From contig WLWY01000015.1 in the NCBI GenBank assembly GCA_012103325.1, positions 87,987 through 151,986 on the forward strand: a DNA stretch of 64,000 nucleotides. Direction: 5' to 3'. Shown here piece by piece: positions 26,431 to 34,500 of the stretch. The DNA is from Alphaproteobacteria bacterium (GTDB lineage: Bacteria; Pseudomonadota; Alphaproteobacteria; UBA8366; GCA-2717185). Each line of letters starts with the position of its first letter. The stretch's first letter is position 1. The notes beneath the pieces were generated by a model. That model was not told the origin of the DNA. It was given only the letters and a program-made list of their open reading frames with translations, and made no database searches. Made by a program: the position numbers and the translations under genes.

Positions 26431-27321
26431 ATGGCTAATGGCGGCATAGGCTCCGTGGTGACGGCACCGCATATCATCGTCGTTGGTAACGAGAAGGGCG
26501 GATCGGGAAAATCGACCACCACGATGCATCTGATTGCCGGATTGCTGAAGCGGAAGGACCGGGTCGGTTCGATTGATCTTGACGCTGGGCAGGCGACGCT
26601 TACCCGTTACGTTGAAAATCGCCGGCGTACCAACTCGGAAAACGGTATCGCGTTGGCGGTGCCTGATCACCGGCGATTGGAATCGAGTAAATTGGATAGC
26701 GCTATGGCGGCGGCAGAGGCGGATCGGGTAAACCTCGATACATGCGTTGCTGCGCTTGCGGAATCCAACAGTTTTATCGTCATCGACACACCGGGCAGCG
26801 ATATCCCTATTTCACGCCACGCGCATAGCCTGGCAGATACGCTAATTACGCCACTGAATGACAGTTACATCGATCTCGATCTTCTTGCTGCGGTGGATCC
26901 GCAAACACATCGTGTCCTGCATCCCAGCCGTTATGCGGAGATGGTCTGGGAGCAGAAAAAGGCACGTGCTATGCGCGGTGGCCGTTCGGTCGACTGGATC
27001 GTCATGCGAAACCGTATGGGCTCGCTTGCATCCCGAAACAAGGCTGCTGTGGACCGGACCATCGATGAGCTTGCGCGCCGGATTGGCTTTCGCATTGCAC
27101 CGGGCTTTAGCGAGAGGGTGATTTTCCGCGAACTTTTCCTGCGAGGCCTGACTTTGTTGGATTTGCGTGAGCTCGGGACCGGTCAGCGATTGAACATGTC
27201 TCACGTTGCGGCGCGGCAGGAAGTCCGCCAACTACTTCAGGCAATTGGCTTGCCTAGCGCACCGCAACCGGCGCAAAATGAGAGAACGACTGGAAATTTG
27301 GAGTTACAAGACCCCATATAA
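26431..27321 (+). CDS. mipZ: Division-plane positioning ATPase MipZ
   Basis: A ParA/MinD-superfamily ATPase that forms a gradient from the ParB-bound poles and blocks FtsZ assembly away from midcell in alphaproteobacteria. The deviant Walker A is GNEKGGSGKSTTTMHL (about residues 19-34), and the IDTPGSD block is the Walker B/switch region. The MipZ-specific stretches are YVENRRR, TPLNDSYIDLDLLAAVDP, VWEQKKARAMRGGRSVDWIV and RIAPGFSERVIFRELFLRGLTLLDL. The length of 296 residues is near the usual value. The VWA gene follows after five bases. Confidence 0.93.
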   Translation: MANGGIGSVVTAPHIIVVGNEKGGSGKSTTTMHLIAGLLKRKDRVGSIDLDAGQATLTRYVENRRRTNSENGIALAVPDHRRLESSKLDSAMAAAEADRVNLDTCVAALAESNSFIVIDTPGSDIPISRHAHSLADTLITPLNDSYIDLDLLAAVDPQTHRVLHPSRYAEMVWEQKKARAMRGGRSVDWIVMRNRMGSLASRNKAAVDRTIDELARRIGFRIAPGFSERVIFRELFLRGLTLLDLRELGTGQRLNMSHVAARQEVRQLLQAIGLPSAPQPAQNERTTGNLELQDPI

Positions 27322-27326
27322 GAGCC

Positions 27327-28031
27327 ATGGCGAAGCTGCCTACATCGACCGAGGACGAGGTTGCCCGGTTTCTGAAGGAGGTTTCGGAAGCGCCGGTTCC
27401 GGCGCGTCCGGACGGTGAGCGCGGTCGGTTGGTCTTTGCGATGGATGCAACGGCCAGCCGCGAACCGACATGGGACCGTGCCTGTCATATTCAAAGCGAA
27501 ATGTTTAGCGAAACCAGCACATTAGGCGGATTGGCAGTGCAATTGCTCTACTATCGGGGGTTTGGCCAGTGCCGGGCCAGCAAATGGGCTGTTAACCCCT
27601 CGCAGCTGCTGCGTTTCATGACATCGGTGCGGTGCCTGGGCGGTTCGACGCAAATTCGCAAGGTCTTGAAACACGCGATTAAGGAAAATGGCCGGCAAAA
27701 GGTTAACGCGCTGGTCTTCGTCGGCGATGCCATGGAAGAGGATGTCGACGAATTGTGCCACCATGCCGGCGAACTGGGGCTGCTTAACATACCGGTCTTC
27801 GTTTTCCATGAAGGTGGCGACCCTATCGCCGAACGCGCTTTCCGCCAGATCTCCCGCCTTTCCGGAGGCGCCTATTGCCCCTTCGATTCCGGTAGTGCAC
27901 AGCAATTGAAGGATTTGCTTTCAGCGGTCGCCGTCTATGCGGCGGGTGGCAGGCAGGCGATGCTCAGCTATGGGAAAAAGAAAGGCGGCGATGCGCTGCG
28001 ATTGACGCATCAATTACAAGGCAAAGGCTAG
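27327..28031 (+). CDS. VWA-domain protein
   Basis: A 234-residue soluble von Willebrand A-type domain protein. The metal site opens with VFAMDATASREPTWD, a DxTxS variant of the DxSxS MIDAS motif. GGSTQIRKVL and VFVGDAMEED supply the other MIDAS loops. It starts five bases after mipZ and is followed by a membrane DnaJ-domain gene, so the three probably form one unit. The role is unknown: VWA domains usually mediate metal-dependent protein contacts. The TAG stop is formed by the start of the 272-bp palindromic element. Confidence 0.88.
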   Translation: MAKLPTSTEDEVARFLKEVSEAPVPARPDGERGRLVFAMDATASREPTWDRACHIQSEMFSETSTLGGLAVQLLYYRGFGQCRASKWAVNPSQLLRFMTSVRCLGGSTQIRKVLKHAIKENGRQKVNALVFVGDAMEEDVDELCHHAGELGLLNIPVFVFHEGGDPIAERAFRQISRLSGGAYCPFDSGSAQQLKDLLSAVAVYAAGGRQAMLSYGKKKGGDALRLTHQLQGKG

Positions 28032-28300
28032 GAGCCTGTCTGAGTAATGCTTATGGCCTGCACCGTGTTCTCAAGGGTTTGGATTAGGATGGTGTCGCGT
28101 GGCGATGCCGGGGGCATCGCAAGCGTCGCCGGACGACATCCCAAACCCTTGAGAACACGGCCCTTTGGGTCAGCCAGAGAAACGCGCGTGCTGCGTCGTG
28201 GGCGCTTGACGATGCTTCCGGCATCGCCGGCGCACCCCGTCCTAACATGCGCGTTTCTCTGGCCGATTCAGGCCGTAAGCATTACTCGGACAGGCTCCTA
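28029..28300. repeat. TA-flanked 272-bp nested palindromic element (element D)
   Basis: The terminal arms start TAGGAGCCTGTC and end GACAGGCTCCTA. The arms extend about 31 bases, with two mismatches. Inside are two further inverted repeats: CCGTGTTCTCAAGGGTTTGG against its near-complement at about 28136-28155, and AGAGAAACGCGCGT against ATGCGCGTTTCTCT. TA occurs at both outer ends, as for a Tc1/mariner/IS630-type target duplication. The left TAG is the stop codon of the VWA gene, and the right end is two bases from the ATG of the DnaJ gene. Confidence 0.88.
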
Positions 28301-28302
28301 AG

Positions 28303-29016
28303 ATGTCCTGGCTTGTTCTTGGCGTTTCGCTGGTCATTGGCGGTATCTTGTTGTTGCGCTGGTTTACCGGTGCGGACCCCAAAACAGTGCTGCGAGTCTT
28401 ACGGTGGACAGGGGTCGGCTTTGCGCTGATTCTTGCCTTTTTTCTCATAATTTCAGGGCGTTTTGCTTGGCTTTGGGTGGCGCTAATGGGCTTGCTGCCT
28501 TGGATCTCGCGATTTCGCATGCTGCGGAATTTGATGCGCGCGGCGCGTGGACCGAGCCAGGGCCGGCAATCGCGCGTCGATACGCGGTTCGTTGCCATGA
28601 CCTTGGACCACGATAGTGGCGATATGGATGGGGAAGTGCTCGAAGGCCCTTTTGCAGGACGCTTTTTGTCGGATATGACCCTGGATGAGCTGCTGGAACT
28701 GCTTTCGGCGGCCGGTGCGGTGGATGGCCAATCGGCAGGTGTCCTGCAGGCCTATCTGGATCGCGCGCACGGCGATGCGTGGCGCGAACGCGCACAGGCG
28801 GGTGGTAACCCGCACGCGGCCGCCGACCCGCAAGGGAGGATGACGGTCGAAGAAGCCTATAGGATATTGGGACTGGAGCCCGGCGTGCCGGAATCGGAGG
28901 TCCGCAGGAGCCATCGCGATCTTATGAAAAAGCTCCATCCGGACCATGGCGGGTCGGATTACCTTGCCGCAAAAATAAATGAAGCAAAAGAAACCCTTTT
29001 GGGTGATGTTAACTAA
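28303..29016 (+). CDS. Membrane-anchored DnaJ-domain protein
   Basis: 237 residues. There are two N-terminal transmembrane helices (about 2-20 and 36-67) and a middle linker with GDMDGEVLEGPFAGRFLSDM. The C-terminal J domain, from about residue 182, carries HPDHGG and YRILGLEPG, so it should stimulate an Hsp70-type ATPase at the inner membrane. The C-terminal J domain behind N-terminal helices resembles mitochondrial TIM14/DjlA-like proteins. It is separated from the VWA gene only by element D. Its partner and cargo are unknown. Confidence 0.88.
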   Translation: MSWLVLGVSLVIGGILLLRWFTGADPKTVLRVLRWTGVGFALILAFFLIISGRFAWLWVALMGLLPWISRFRMLRNLMRAARGPSQGRQSRVDTRFVAMTLDHDSGDMDGEVLEGPFAGRFLSDMTLDELLELLSAAGAVDGQSAGVLQAYLDRAHGDAWRERAQAGGNPHAAADPQGRMTVEEAYRILGLEPGVPESEVRRSHRDLMKKLHPDHGGSDYLAAKINEAKETLLGDVN

Positions 29017-29114
29017 TATTTGAGACGATAGAAGTCTGACCCAATGCGGTTGCGGCCCGAAAGCCGCTATGGCAAACAAGCCCCGTTTCCATCCACCGAG
29101 ACGAGTGTCGATTC

Positions 29115-29990
29115 ATGTCACAAACGGTACGTAAAGCAATTTTCCCGGTCGGTGGGCTGGGAACGCGGTTTCTTCCGGCAACGAAGGCGATGCCGAAAGA
29201 GATGCTGCCAGTTGTTGACAAGCCACTGATTCAGTATGCGGTCGAGGAAGCGCAGGCGGCAGGCATCGAAGATTTCATCTTCGTCACGGGGCGCGGAAAA
29301 CATGCCATCGAAGACCATTTCGACGTTTCCTTCGAGCTCGATACCATGCTGCGCGAGCGGAAAAAAATGGATCAGTTATCGGCGATAAGCAGTTGGATGC
29401 CGTCGCCTGGGCAGATCAGTTATACCCGCCAGATGGAGCCGCTTGGGCTTGGCCATGCTGTCTGGTGCGCGCGTCATCTGATCGGAAACGAGCCCTTTGC
29501 TGTGCTGCTTGCAGATGACCTCGTTCTGTCGGAAACGGCCTGTTTGAAACAGATGGTCGACGTGCATGCTGAAATCGGTGGCAGTGTCGTGGCTGTTGTC
29601 GATGTCCCGCGCGAACATACCAATCGGTATGGCATCCTCGATGTTGAAAGCGACGATGGTCGGCTTGCGTCGGTCCGGGGGCTGGTCGAGAAGCCTGCGC
29701 CTGCGGATGCGCCGTCCACGCTTTCGATTATCGGTCGCTACATTCTGCAGCCCGAGGTATTCGAGTTCCTCGACAAACAAGAAAAAGGCGCCGGTGGCGA
29801 AATTCAGCTGACGGACGCGATGGCCGCGACTCTCGGTAACGGCTCATTCCACGGTTTGCGGTTTGAAGGAAAACGTTTCGATTGCGGCGACAAGGCTGGA
29901 TTTCTTGAAGCGACGATCGCCTTCGCGCTGTCGCGGGACGATCTTGCGCCTGCGGTCCGGGAAATTATCAAATCTTACGCGGACGAATGA
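29115..29990 (+). CDS. galU: UTP-glucose-1-phosphate uridylyltransferase
   Basis: GalU makes UDP-glucose from UTP and glucose-1-phosphate. The 291 residues are the usual length. The nucleotidyltransferase signature GGLGTRFLPATKAMPKEMLP is at the N-terminus, with VDKPLIQYAVEEA, LGLGHAVWCA and LLADDL following. It precedes ugd and a phosphohexomutase gene, giving a three-step set from glucose-1-phosphate to UDP-glucuronate for polysaccharide or lipid glycosylation. Confidence 0.97.
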   Translation: MSQTVRKAIFPVGGLGTRFLPATKAMPKEMLPVVDKPLIQYAVEEAQAAGIEDFIFVTGRGKHAIEDHFDVSFELDTMLRERKKMDQLSAISSWMPSPGQISYTRQMEPLGLGHAVWCARHLIGNEPFAVLLADDLVLSETACLKQMVDVHAEIGGSVVAVVDVPREHTNRYGILDVESDDGRLASVRGLVEKPAPADAPSTLSIIGRYILQPEVFEFLDKQEKGAGGEIQLTDAMAATLGNGSFHGLRFEGKRFDCGDKAGFLEATIAFALSRDDLAPAVREIIKSYADE

Positions 29991-30039
29991 GGATCGCGAT
30001 CCTGTTGAACTTTAGAGTTGTTTTCGAGGAGCTTGGTTA

Positions 30040-31386
30040 ATGCGTATAGCCATGATTGGAACCGGGTATGTTGGACTCGTTTCCGGTGCCTGTTTCATGA
30101 AGTTCGGTGTCGATGTCGTTTGCGTCGATAAGGACGAGTCAAAGATCGATACGCTAAAGGCAGGCAAGATACCGATCTATGAGCCGGGGCTGGACGCGCT
30201 TGTCGCGGAAGGTTTTGAAAGCGGTCGGCTGACGGTTACGACGAACCTTGCTGAAGCGGTTGACAGGGCGGATGCTGTATTTATCGCGGTTGGCACACCA
30301 AGCCGGCGCGGCGATGGCCATGCCGATCTCAGTTTCGTCTATGCGGCGGCGGCTGAAATTGCGGAAGCACTGACCGACTATACGGTTGTAATCACGAAGT
30401 CGACGGTTCCTGTAGGGACTGGCGCGGAGGTGGACCGCATTATCCGAAAGGCGCGCCCTGATGCCGATTTCGATGTCGTTTCCAACCCTGAATTCCTTCG
30501 CGAAGGCTCCGCGATCGAGGATTTCATGCGGCCGGACCGTGTTGTAATCGGTACCGACAGCGAACGCGCGCAGGAGGTTATGCGTACGCTGTACCGGCCG
30601 CTTTACCTGCTGGAAACGCCGATGCTGTTCACGAGACGGGAAACGGCCGAACTGATTAAATACGCGACCAATGCGTTTCTTGCGACGAAGATCACCTTCA
30701 TCAACGAAATGGCCGACGTCTGCGACAAGGTTGGCGCAAACGTTCACGATGTGGCTCGTGGGATTGGTCTCGATGGCCGCATTGGGCGAAAGTTTTTGCA
30801 TGCGGGACCGGGTTATGGTGGTTCCTGCTTCCCGAAGGATACGCTTGCATTGGCCCGGACCGCGCGCGAAGTGGGGGCGCCGGTTACGATCGTCGAATCG
30901 GTTATATCTGCGAATAGCAACCGCAAGAAGGCAATGGCGGAGCGGGTTATTGCGGCATGCGGTGGGTCTGTCGACGGCCGGACGATCGCGGTACTTGGCG
31001 TGACATTCAAGCCGAATACCGATGATATGCGCGAATCGCCGAGCCTTGATATCCTGCCGGCGCTACAGGAAGCTGGCGCGCGGATTTGCGCATACGATCC
31101 GGAAGGGATGAAGGAAGCCGCACCGCTATTGCCGGGCGTGGAGTGGTGCGAGGGTGCGTATGAGACGATGGGCGGCGCCGATGCCGTTGTGATCATTACG
31201 GAGTGGAACGAGTTTCGGCTGCTTGATTTGGGACGGATTCGTACATTATTGCGCCAGCCGCTGATAATTGATTTCCGGAATATTTACAATACCAATGAAA
31301 TGGCGGCGGCGGGCTTTGTCTATCACAGTATCGGCCGGCCGGAGCCGGCGACCGAAGCTGCGCCTATCGCGGAGAAGGTGGGATGA
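30040..31386 (+). CDS. ugd: UDP-glucose 6-dehydrogenase
   Basis: The enzyme oxidises UDP-glucose twice to UDP-glucuronate with NAD+. 448 residues. GTGYVGLVSGACF is the NAD-binding motif, SKSTVPVGTG-like KSTVPVGTGAEVDRI and EFLREGSAIEDF are family blocks, and the catalytic nucleophile is Cys263 in GYGGSCFPKDT. The C-terminal UDP-binding domain begins near residue 320 (GVTFKPNTDDMRESPS). It overlaps the next gene by four bases (ATGA), indicating coupled translation. Confidence 0.97.
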   Translation: MRIAMIGTGYVGLVSGACFMKFGVDVVCVDKDESKIDTLKAGKIPIYEPGLDALVAEGFESGRLTVTTNLAEAVDRADAVFIAVGTPSRRGDGHADLSFVYAAAAEIAEALTDYTVVITKSTVPVGTGAEVDRIIRKARPDADFDVVSNPEFLREGSAIEDFMRPDRVVIGTDSERAQEVMRTLYRPLYLLETPMLFTRRETAELIKYATNAFLATKITFINEMADVCDKVGANVHDVARGIGLDGRIGRKFLHAGPGYGGSCFPKDTLALARTAREVGAPVTIVESVISANSNRKKAMAERVIAACGGSVDGRTIAVLGVTFKPNTDDMRESPSLDILPALQEAGARICAYDPEGMKEAAPLLPGVEWCEGAYETMGGADAVVIITEWNEFRLLDLGRIRTLLRQPLIIDFRNIYNTNEMAAAGFVYHSIGRPEPATEAAPIAEKVG

Positions 31387-32762
31387 AGTCGCACCGTTTC
31401 GCACCGCAGATTCTGCGCGAGTACGATATTCGAGGAACCGTTGGCGAGACGTTGTCGGAAGACGATGCTTTTGCCTTGGGCCGCACCTTTGGCGCCAAAC
31501 TACGGTCACAGGATGGTCGGCTCGTTTGCGTTGGCTATGACGGCCGGTTGAGCTCGCCTGCACTGGAGGCCCGCCTTGTCGATGGCCTTTGCACCAGTGG
31601 TATGCGGGTGCTTCGGATTGGCTTGGGGCCGACGCCCGCACTTTATTTCGCGACTCGTGCGATGGCGGCCGACGGCGGCATTATGGTGACCGGCTCGCAC
31701 AATCCACCGGATCACAACGGCTTTAAGATGATGCTCGGCGCTGGTCCGTTTTGGGGCCAGGATATACAGAACCTTGGCGACGTCGCGGCGCAGGGCGCTT
31801 GGGTCGACGGCGACGGTGCTGCGCAGGAAATCGCGCTGATCGACGCCTACGTTGCCCGGCTGCGCATGGACTATACGACGACGCGAGGCCTCAAAGTTGC
31901 GTGGGATGCGGGCAATGGCGCTGCTGGTGAGGCCATGTCTCAATTGACGGCGCAACTTCCCGGGGAACATATCCTTTTGAACGCCGAAATCGACGGGACC
32001 TTTCCGGCACACCATCCAGATCCAACCGTGCCCGAAAACTTAAAACAGCTGCAGGAAGCAGTTGCGACAGAAGGGTGCGATCTTGGTATTGCGTTTGATG
32101 GCGATGGCGACCGGATCGGTGTCATCGATGGAGAAGGCCGGATATTGTGGGGCGATCAGCTCCTCTCGATTTACGCGCGAGACCTGTTATCGCGCCGGAG
32201 TGGTGCGACGGTTATCGCCGACGTAAAAGCCAGCCAGGTGCTATTCGACGAGATTGAACGCTATGGCGGCGAACCAGTTATGGCAGCAACCGGACATTCC
32301 ATCATCAAGTCTCGCATGGCCGAGCTGTCGGCACCGCTTGCCGGCGAAATGAGTGGCCATATCTTTTTTGCGGACCACTATTACGGATTCGATGATGCGC
32401 TTTACGCGGCGGTCCGATTGCTCGATATCGTGGCACGTTCAGATCGCAATCTTGCAGCAATGCGCGACGCTTTGCCTCAGGTTGTGAACACTCCAGAGAT
32501 ACGATTCGACGTTCCGGAAGACAGGAAATTCGATGTCGTCGACGAGGTTAAGGCCCGACTTGCGAAAACAAATGCCAACGTAAACGATACCGATGGGGTG
32601 CGCGTGCTCGGCGATGATGGTTGGTGGCTATTGCGGGCATCGAATACACAGGCAGTTCTGGTGGTTCGCTGCGAATCGCAGACGGATGATGGCCTGGGGC
32701 GTCTCAAAACAGCCGTTGCAGAACAGCTTCGTCTTAGTGGTGTCGACGCGCCCGCATTTTAG
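31383..32762 (+). CDS. Phosphomannomutase/phosphoglucomutase
   Basis: 459-residue alpha-D-phosphohexomutase of the AlgC/ManB type, interconverting hexose 6- and 1-phosphates. The phosphoserine is Ser105 in TGSHNPPDHNG, the Mg2+ loop is DGDGDRIGV, the sugar-binding loop is GEMSGHIFF, and the C-terminal phosphate-binding region is LLRASNTQAVLVVRCE. It supplies glucose-1-phosphate or mannose-1-phosphate to the GalU-Ugd pathway encoded just upstream. The TAG stop is contributed by repeat copy C. Confidence 0.95.
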   Translation: MKSHRFAPQILREYDIRGTVGETLSEDDAFALGRTFGAKLRSQDGRLVCVGYDGRLSSPALEARLVDGLCTSGMRVLRIGLGPTPALYFATRAMAADGGIMVTGSHNPPDHNGFKMMLGAGPFWGQDIQNLGDVAAQGAWVDGDGAAQEIALIDAYVARLRMDYTTTRGLKVAWDAGNGAAGEAMSQLTAQLPGEHILLNAEIDGTFPAHHPDPTVPENLKQLQEAVATEGCDLGIAFDGDGDRIGVIDGEGRILWGDQLLSIYARDLLSRRSGATVIADVKASQVLFDEIERYGGEPVMAATGHSIIKSRMAELSAPLAGEMSGHIFFADHYYGFDDALYAAVRLLDIVARSDRNLAAMRDALPQVVNTPEIRFDVPEDRKFDVVDEVKARLAKTNANVNDTDGVRVLGDDGWWLLRASNTQAVLVVRCESQTDDGLGRLKTAVAEQLRLSGVDAPAF

Positions 32763-32823
32763 ATCGAACCAAGTTTAGACGAACCCATTATATGGGTTCG
32801 GCTTACCTTGTGAATCTGATCTA
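32760..32823. repeat. TA-flanked hairpin element, short copy C
   Basis: A 64-base relative of the first half of copies A and B. It begins TAGATCGAACC and ends GAATCTGATCTA, so TAGATC and GATCTA are perfect terminal inverted repeats. The central hairpin has arms CGAACCCAT and ATGGGTTCG. TAG is the stop codon of the phosphohexomutase gene. The second hairpin of the longer copies is absent, so this may be the minimal mobile unit. Confidence 0.82.
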
Positions 32824-32866
32824 GTTCCAATACCCGACTCACGTGACTCAACGCGCTGGCAATCTG

Positions 32867-34174
32867 TCAGCGCGGCTGCTCTGCTGTCTGGCTTTGTGAA
32901 GGTCTGGCATTGTTTAGCTGGTTGGGCGGGATTGCAACGCACGGGATCCTGCGGCGCTCTAGGCGCTTGCACGCCGTCTTTGCCGACGCAACGGTGAGCC
33001 CGATCAGACGAGCCCTGTACATGAGCGTGTCGCCGGCACTGAAGGGCGCGATACTAATTCGTGTGTTTTCGGTCAGATGTGGAATCCGCGCAATTGCCTT
33101 TCGTACGGCCTTGCGCGCAGGTTCGATGTTGCGGTAGGCGCCGACCTGAATCGACCATTCTTTCAGTTCGCTTGCCGAAGTGCGGACAAGTTTCGGCAGG
33201 CGGCGTTGCGGCTTGGATGCCGGGCGCACCGCCGTCACTTGTTTCTTCCGTACAAATTTAGGCCTGGGCTTTTTCGTGGCGATGGCCTGCCTGGTAGATT
33301 TGGTGGGCGGTGTTTTCGATCTGGCGATCCTTGTGCTCACCTTCTTGAACCCTTGATCGAGCAGTTTGGCCATATGCCGATCCCGGGACCGCGCCGTGCG
33401 GCCGCCAAAAACAACGCCGATCAAACGTTTGTTGTTTCGGGTTACGGACGCAGCCAAATTGAATCCCGACGCCCGTATATAGCCGGTCTTGATGCCGTCG
33501 GCGCCCGGGTAAGTACGGAGCAACGTGTTGTGATTTTTATATTTCTTGCCGCGGAAGCTATAGCTATCCCGAGAGAAGTAGCGGTAATGGCGCGGAAAAT
33601 CCCGCACCAAACGCCGGGCCAGGTTGGCCATATCGCGCGCCGTAGAAAGCTGGCGCCGATTGGGCAGGCCTGAGGCATTGCGAAATGTCGTCCGGCGCAT
33701 ACCAAGCGTTCGGGCTTTCTTCGTCATTTTAAGAGCAAATTTCGCTTCCGTTCTGCCAAGAGCTTCCGCAATGACGACAGCGGCGTCATTGGCGGACTTC
33801 GTCACTAGCGCCAGAATTGCCGCCTCTACGGTAATTGTTTCGCCTCGCTTGACCCCAAGCTTCGACGGAGCCATGCCGGCTGCGCGCGCGGATACGGGAA
33901 GCGGCTGATCGAGCCGGAGTTTCCCGGATTTGAGTGCTTCGAATACCAGATACAATGTCATCATCTTGGTCAGCGATGCTGGATAGTTGCGCGTATCTGG
34001 GTTTGCGGCGTGCAGAACCTGGCCCGTATCCGCATCGAGCACGATCGCAGCGTATCGGGCGAATGCCGGTGTGGCCTGAGTGCCAACCAAGAGAAACACC
34101 GCGAGCATTACGCAGAAAACAAGCCGATTCGCTCTTGTATGGTTCGGAACTGATTTCATTCTTTGCTTGGACAA
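32867..34174 (-). CDS. D-alanyl-D-alanine carboxypeptidase with C-terminal SPOR-like domain
   Basis: Penicillin-binding protein of the DacF/PBP5 (S11) family that trims peptidoglycan pentapeptides in the periplasm. The signal peptide (RLVFCVMLAVFLLVGTQATPAFA) ends near residue 40. Catalytic motifs are SLTK (in NYPASLTKMM), SAN (in VTKSANDAA) and KTG (in DGIKTGYI). After about residue 275 a basic Lys/Arg/Thr linker leads to a C-terminal segment (WSIQVGAYRNIEPARKAVRK) that looks like a SPOR domain, which binds denuded septal glycan. The true start may be ATG 34159 (MKSVPNHT). About 434 residues. Confidence 0.93.
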   Translation of the reverse strand: MSKQRMKSVPNHTRANRLVFCVMLAVFLLVGTQATPAFARYAAIVLDADTGQVLHAANPDTRNYPASLTKMMTLYLVFEALKSGKLRLDQPLPVSARAAGMAPSKLGVKRGETITVEAAILALVTKSANDAAVVIAEALGRTEAKFALKMTKKARTLGMRRTTFRNASGLPNRRQLSTARDMANLARRLVRDFPRHYRYFSRDSYSFRGKKYKNHNTLLRTYPGADGIKTGYIRASGFNLAASVTRNNKRLIGVVFGGRTARSRDRHMAKLLDQGFKKVSTRIARSKTPPTKSTRQAIATKKPRPKFVRKKQVTAVRPASKPQRRLPKLVRTSASELKEWSIQVGAYRNIEPARKAVRKAIARIPHLTENTRISIAPFSAGDTLMYRARLIGLTVASAKTACKRLERRRIPCVAIPPNQLNNARPSQSQTAEQPR

Positions 34175-34417
34175 CCGATCCTATTTAATCGCATGTTATT
34201 ATAAATAAATAAAAATTTCATGTAAGTCGAGTCTCCGGAAAACATGCCACAGCGGTCGGTCAGGATGGTTGGCCGGCTGCACTGTTTGTTCGCAACCCGC
34301 CGTAATTGCGCCGTTGTTTCGGCATTGGCAGCTCAAATATTCAGTAATTCACCTGATGGCCGCTCCGTTTCGCTGATTTGCGCTTGTGAGTCGCATAAAA
34401 TCGCCTTTTTTAGAATT
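34175..34417 (+). other. Gene-free AT-rich stretch upstream of the phasin promoter
   Basis: The stretch between the divergent carboxypeptidase gene and the phasin promoter holds no credible reading frame, repeat or hairpin. The AT-rich part at about 34190-34220 is a reasonable place for the carboxypeptidase promoter, but no clear -35/-10 pair can be named. Confidence 0.4.
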
Positions 34418-34491
34418 TTGTTGCAGTGCACAAAAAAACATTGACAATGTTCTTGGAAGCCCCATATTCGCAGCGATGCTGCAATGCAACA
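34418..34491 (+). promoter_or_regulatory. Phasin promoter with two PhaR-like operators
   Basis: A perfect -35 hexamer TTGACA at 34441-34446 is followed at 17-18 bases by ATATTC/TATTCG as a weak -10. Two similar sites bracket it: TGTTGCAGTGCACAA at 34419-34433, and on the other strand TGTTGCATTGCAGCA at 34477-34491 (12 of 15 identical). TGC/GCA-rich sites like these are known targets of the polyhydroxyalkanoate-responsive repressor PhaR. The sequences are seen directly; PhaR control is inferred from the phasin gene downstream. Confidence 0.6.
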
Positions 34492-34500
34492 TGAACGAAT

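Noticed and set aside
28029..28300. CRISPR or structured regulatory RNA reading of the nested palindrome
   Set aside because: There are no repeated spacers, and TA-flanked terminal arms plus absence of a recognisable riboswitch core fit a miniature mobile element better, though a leader role is not excluded.
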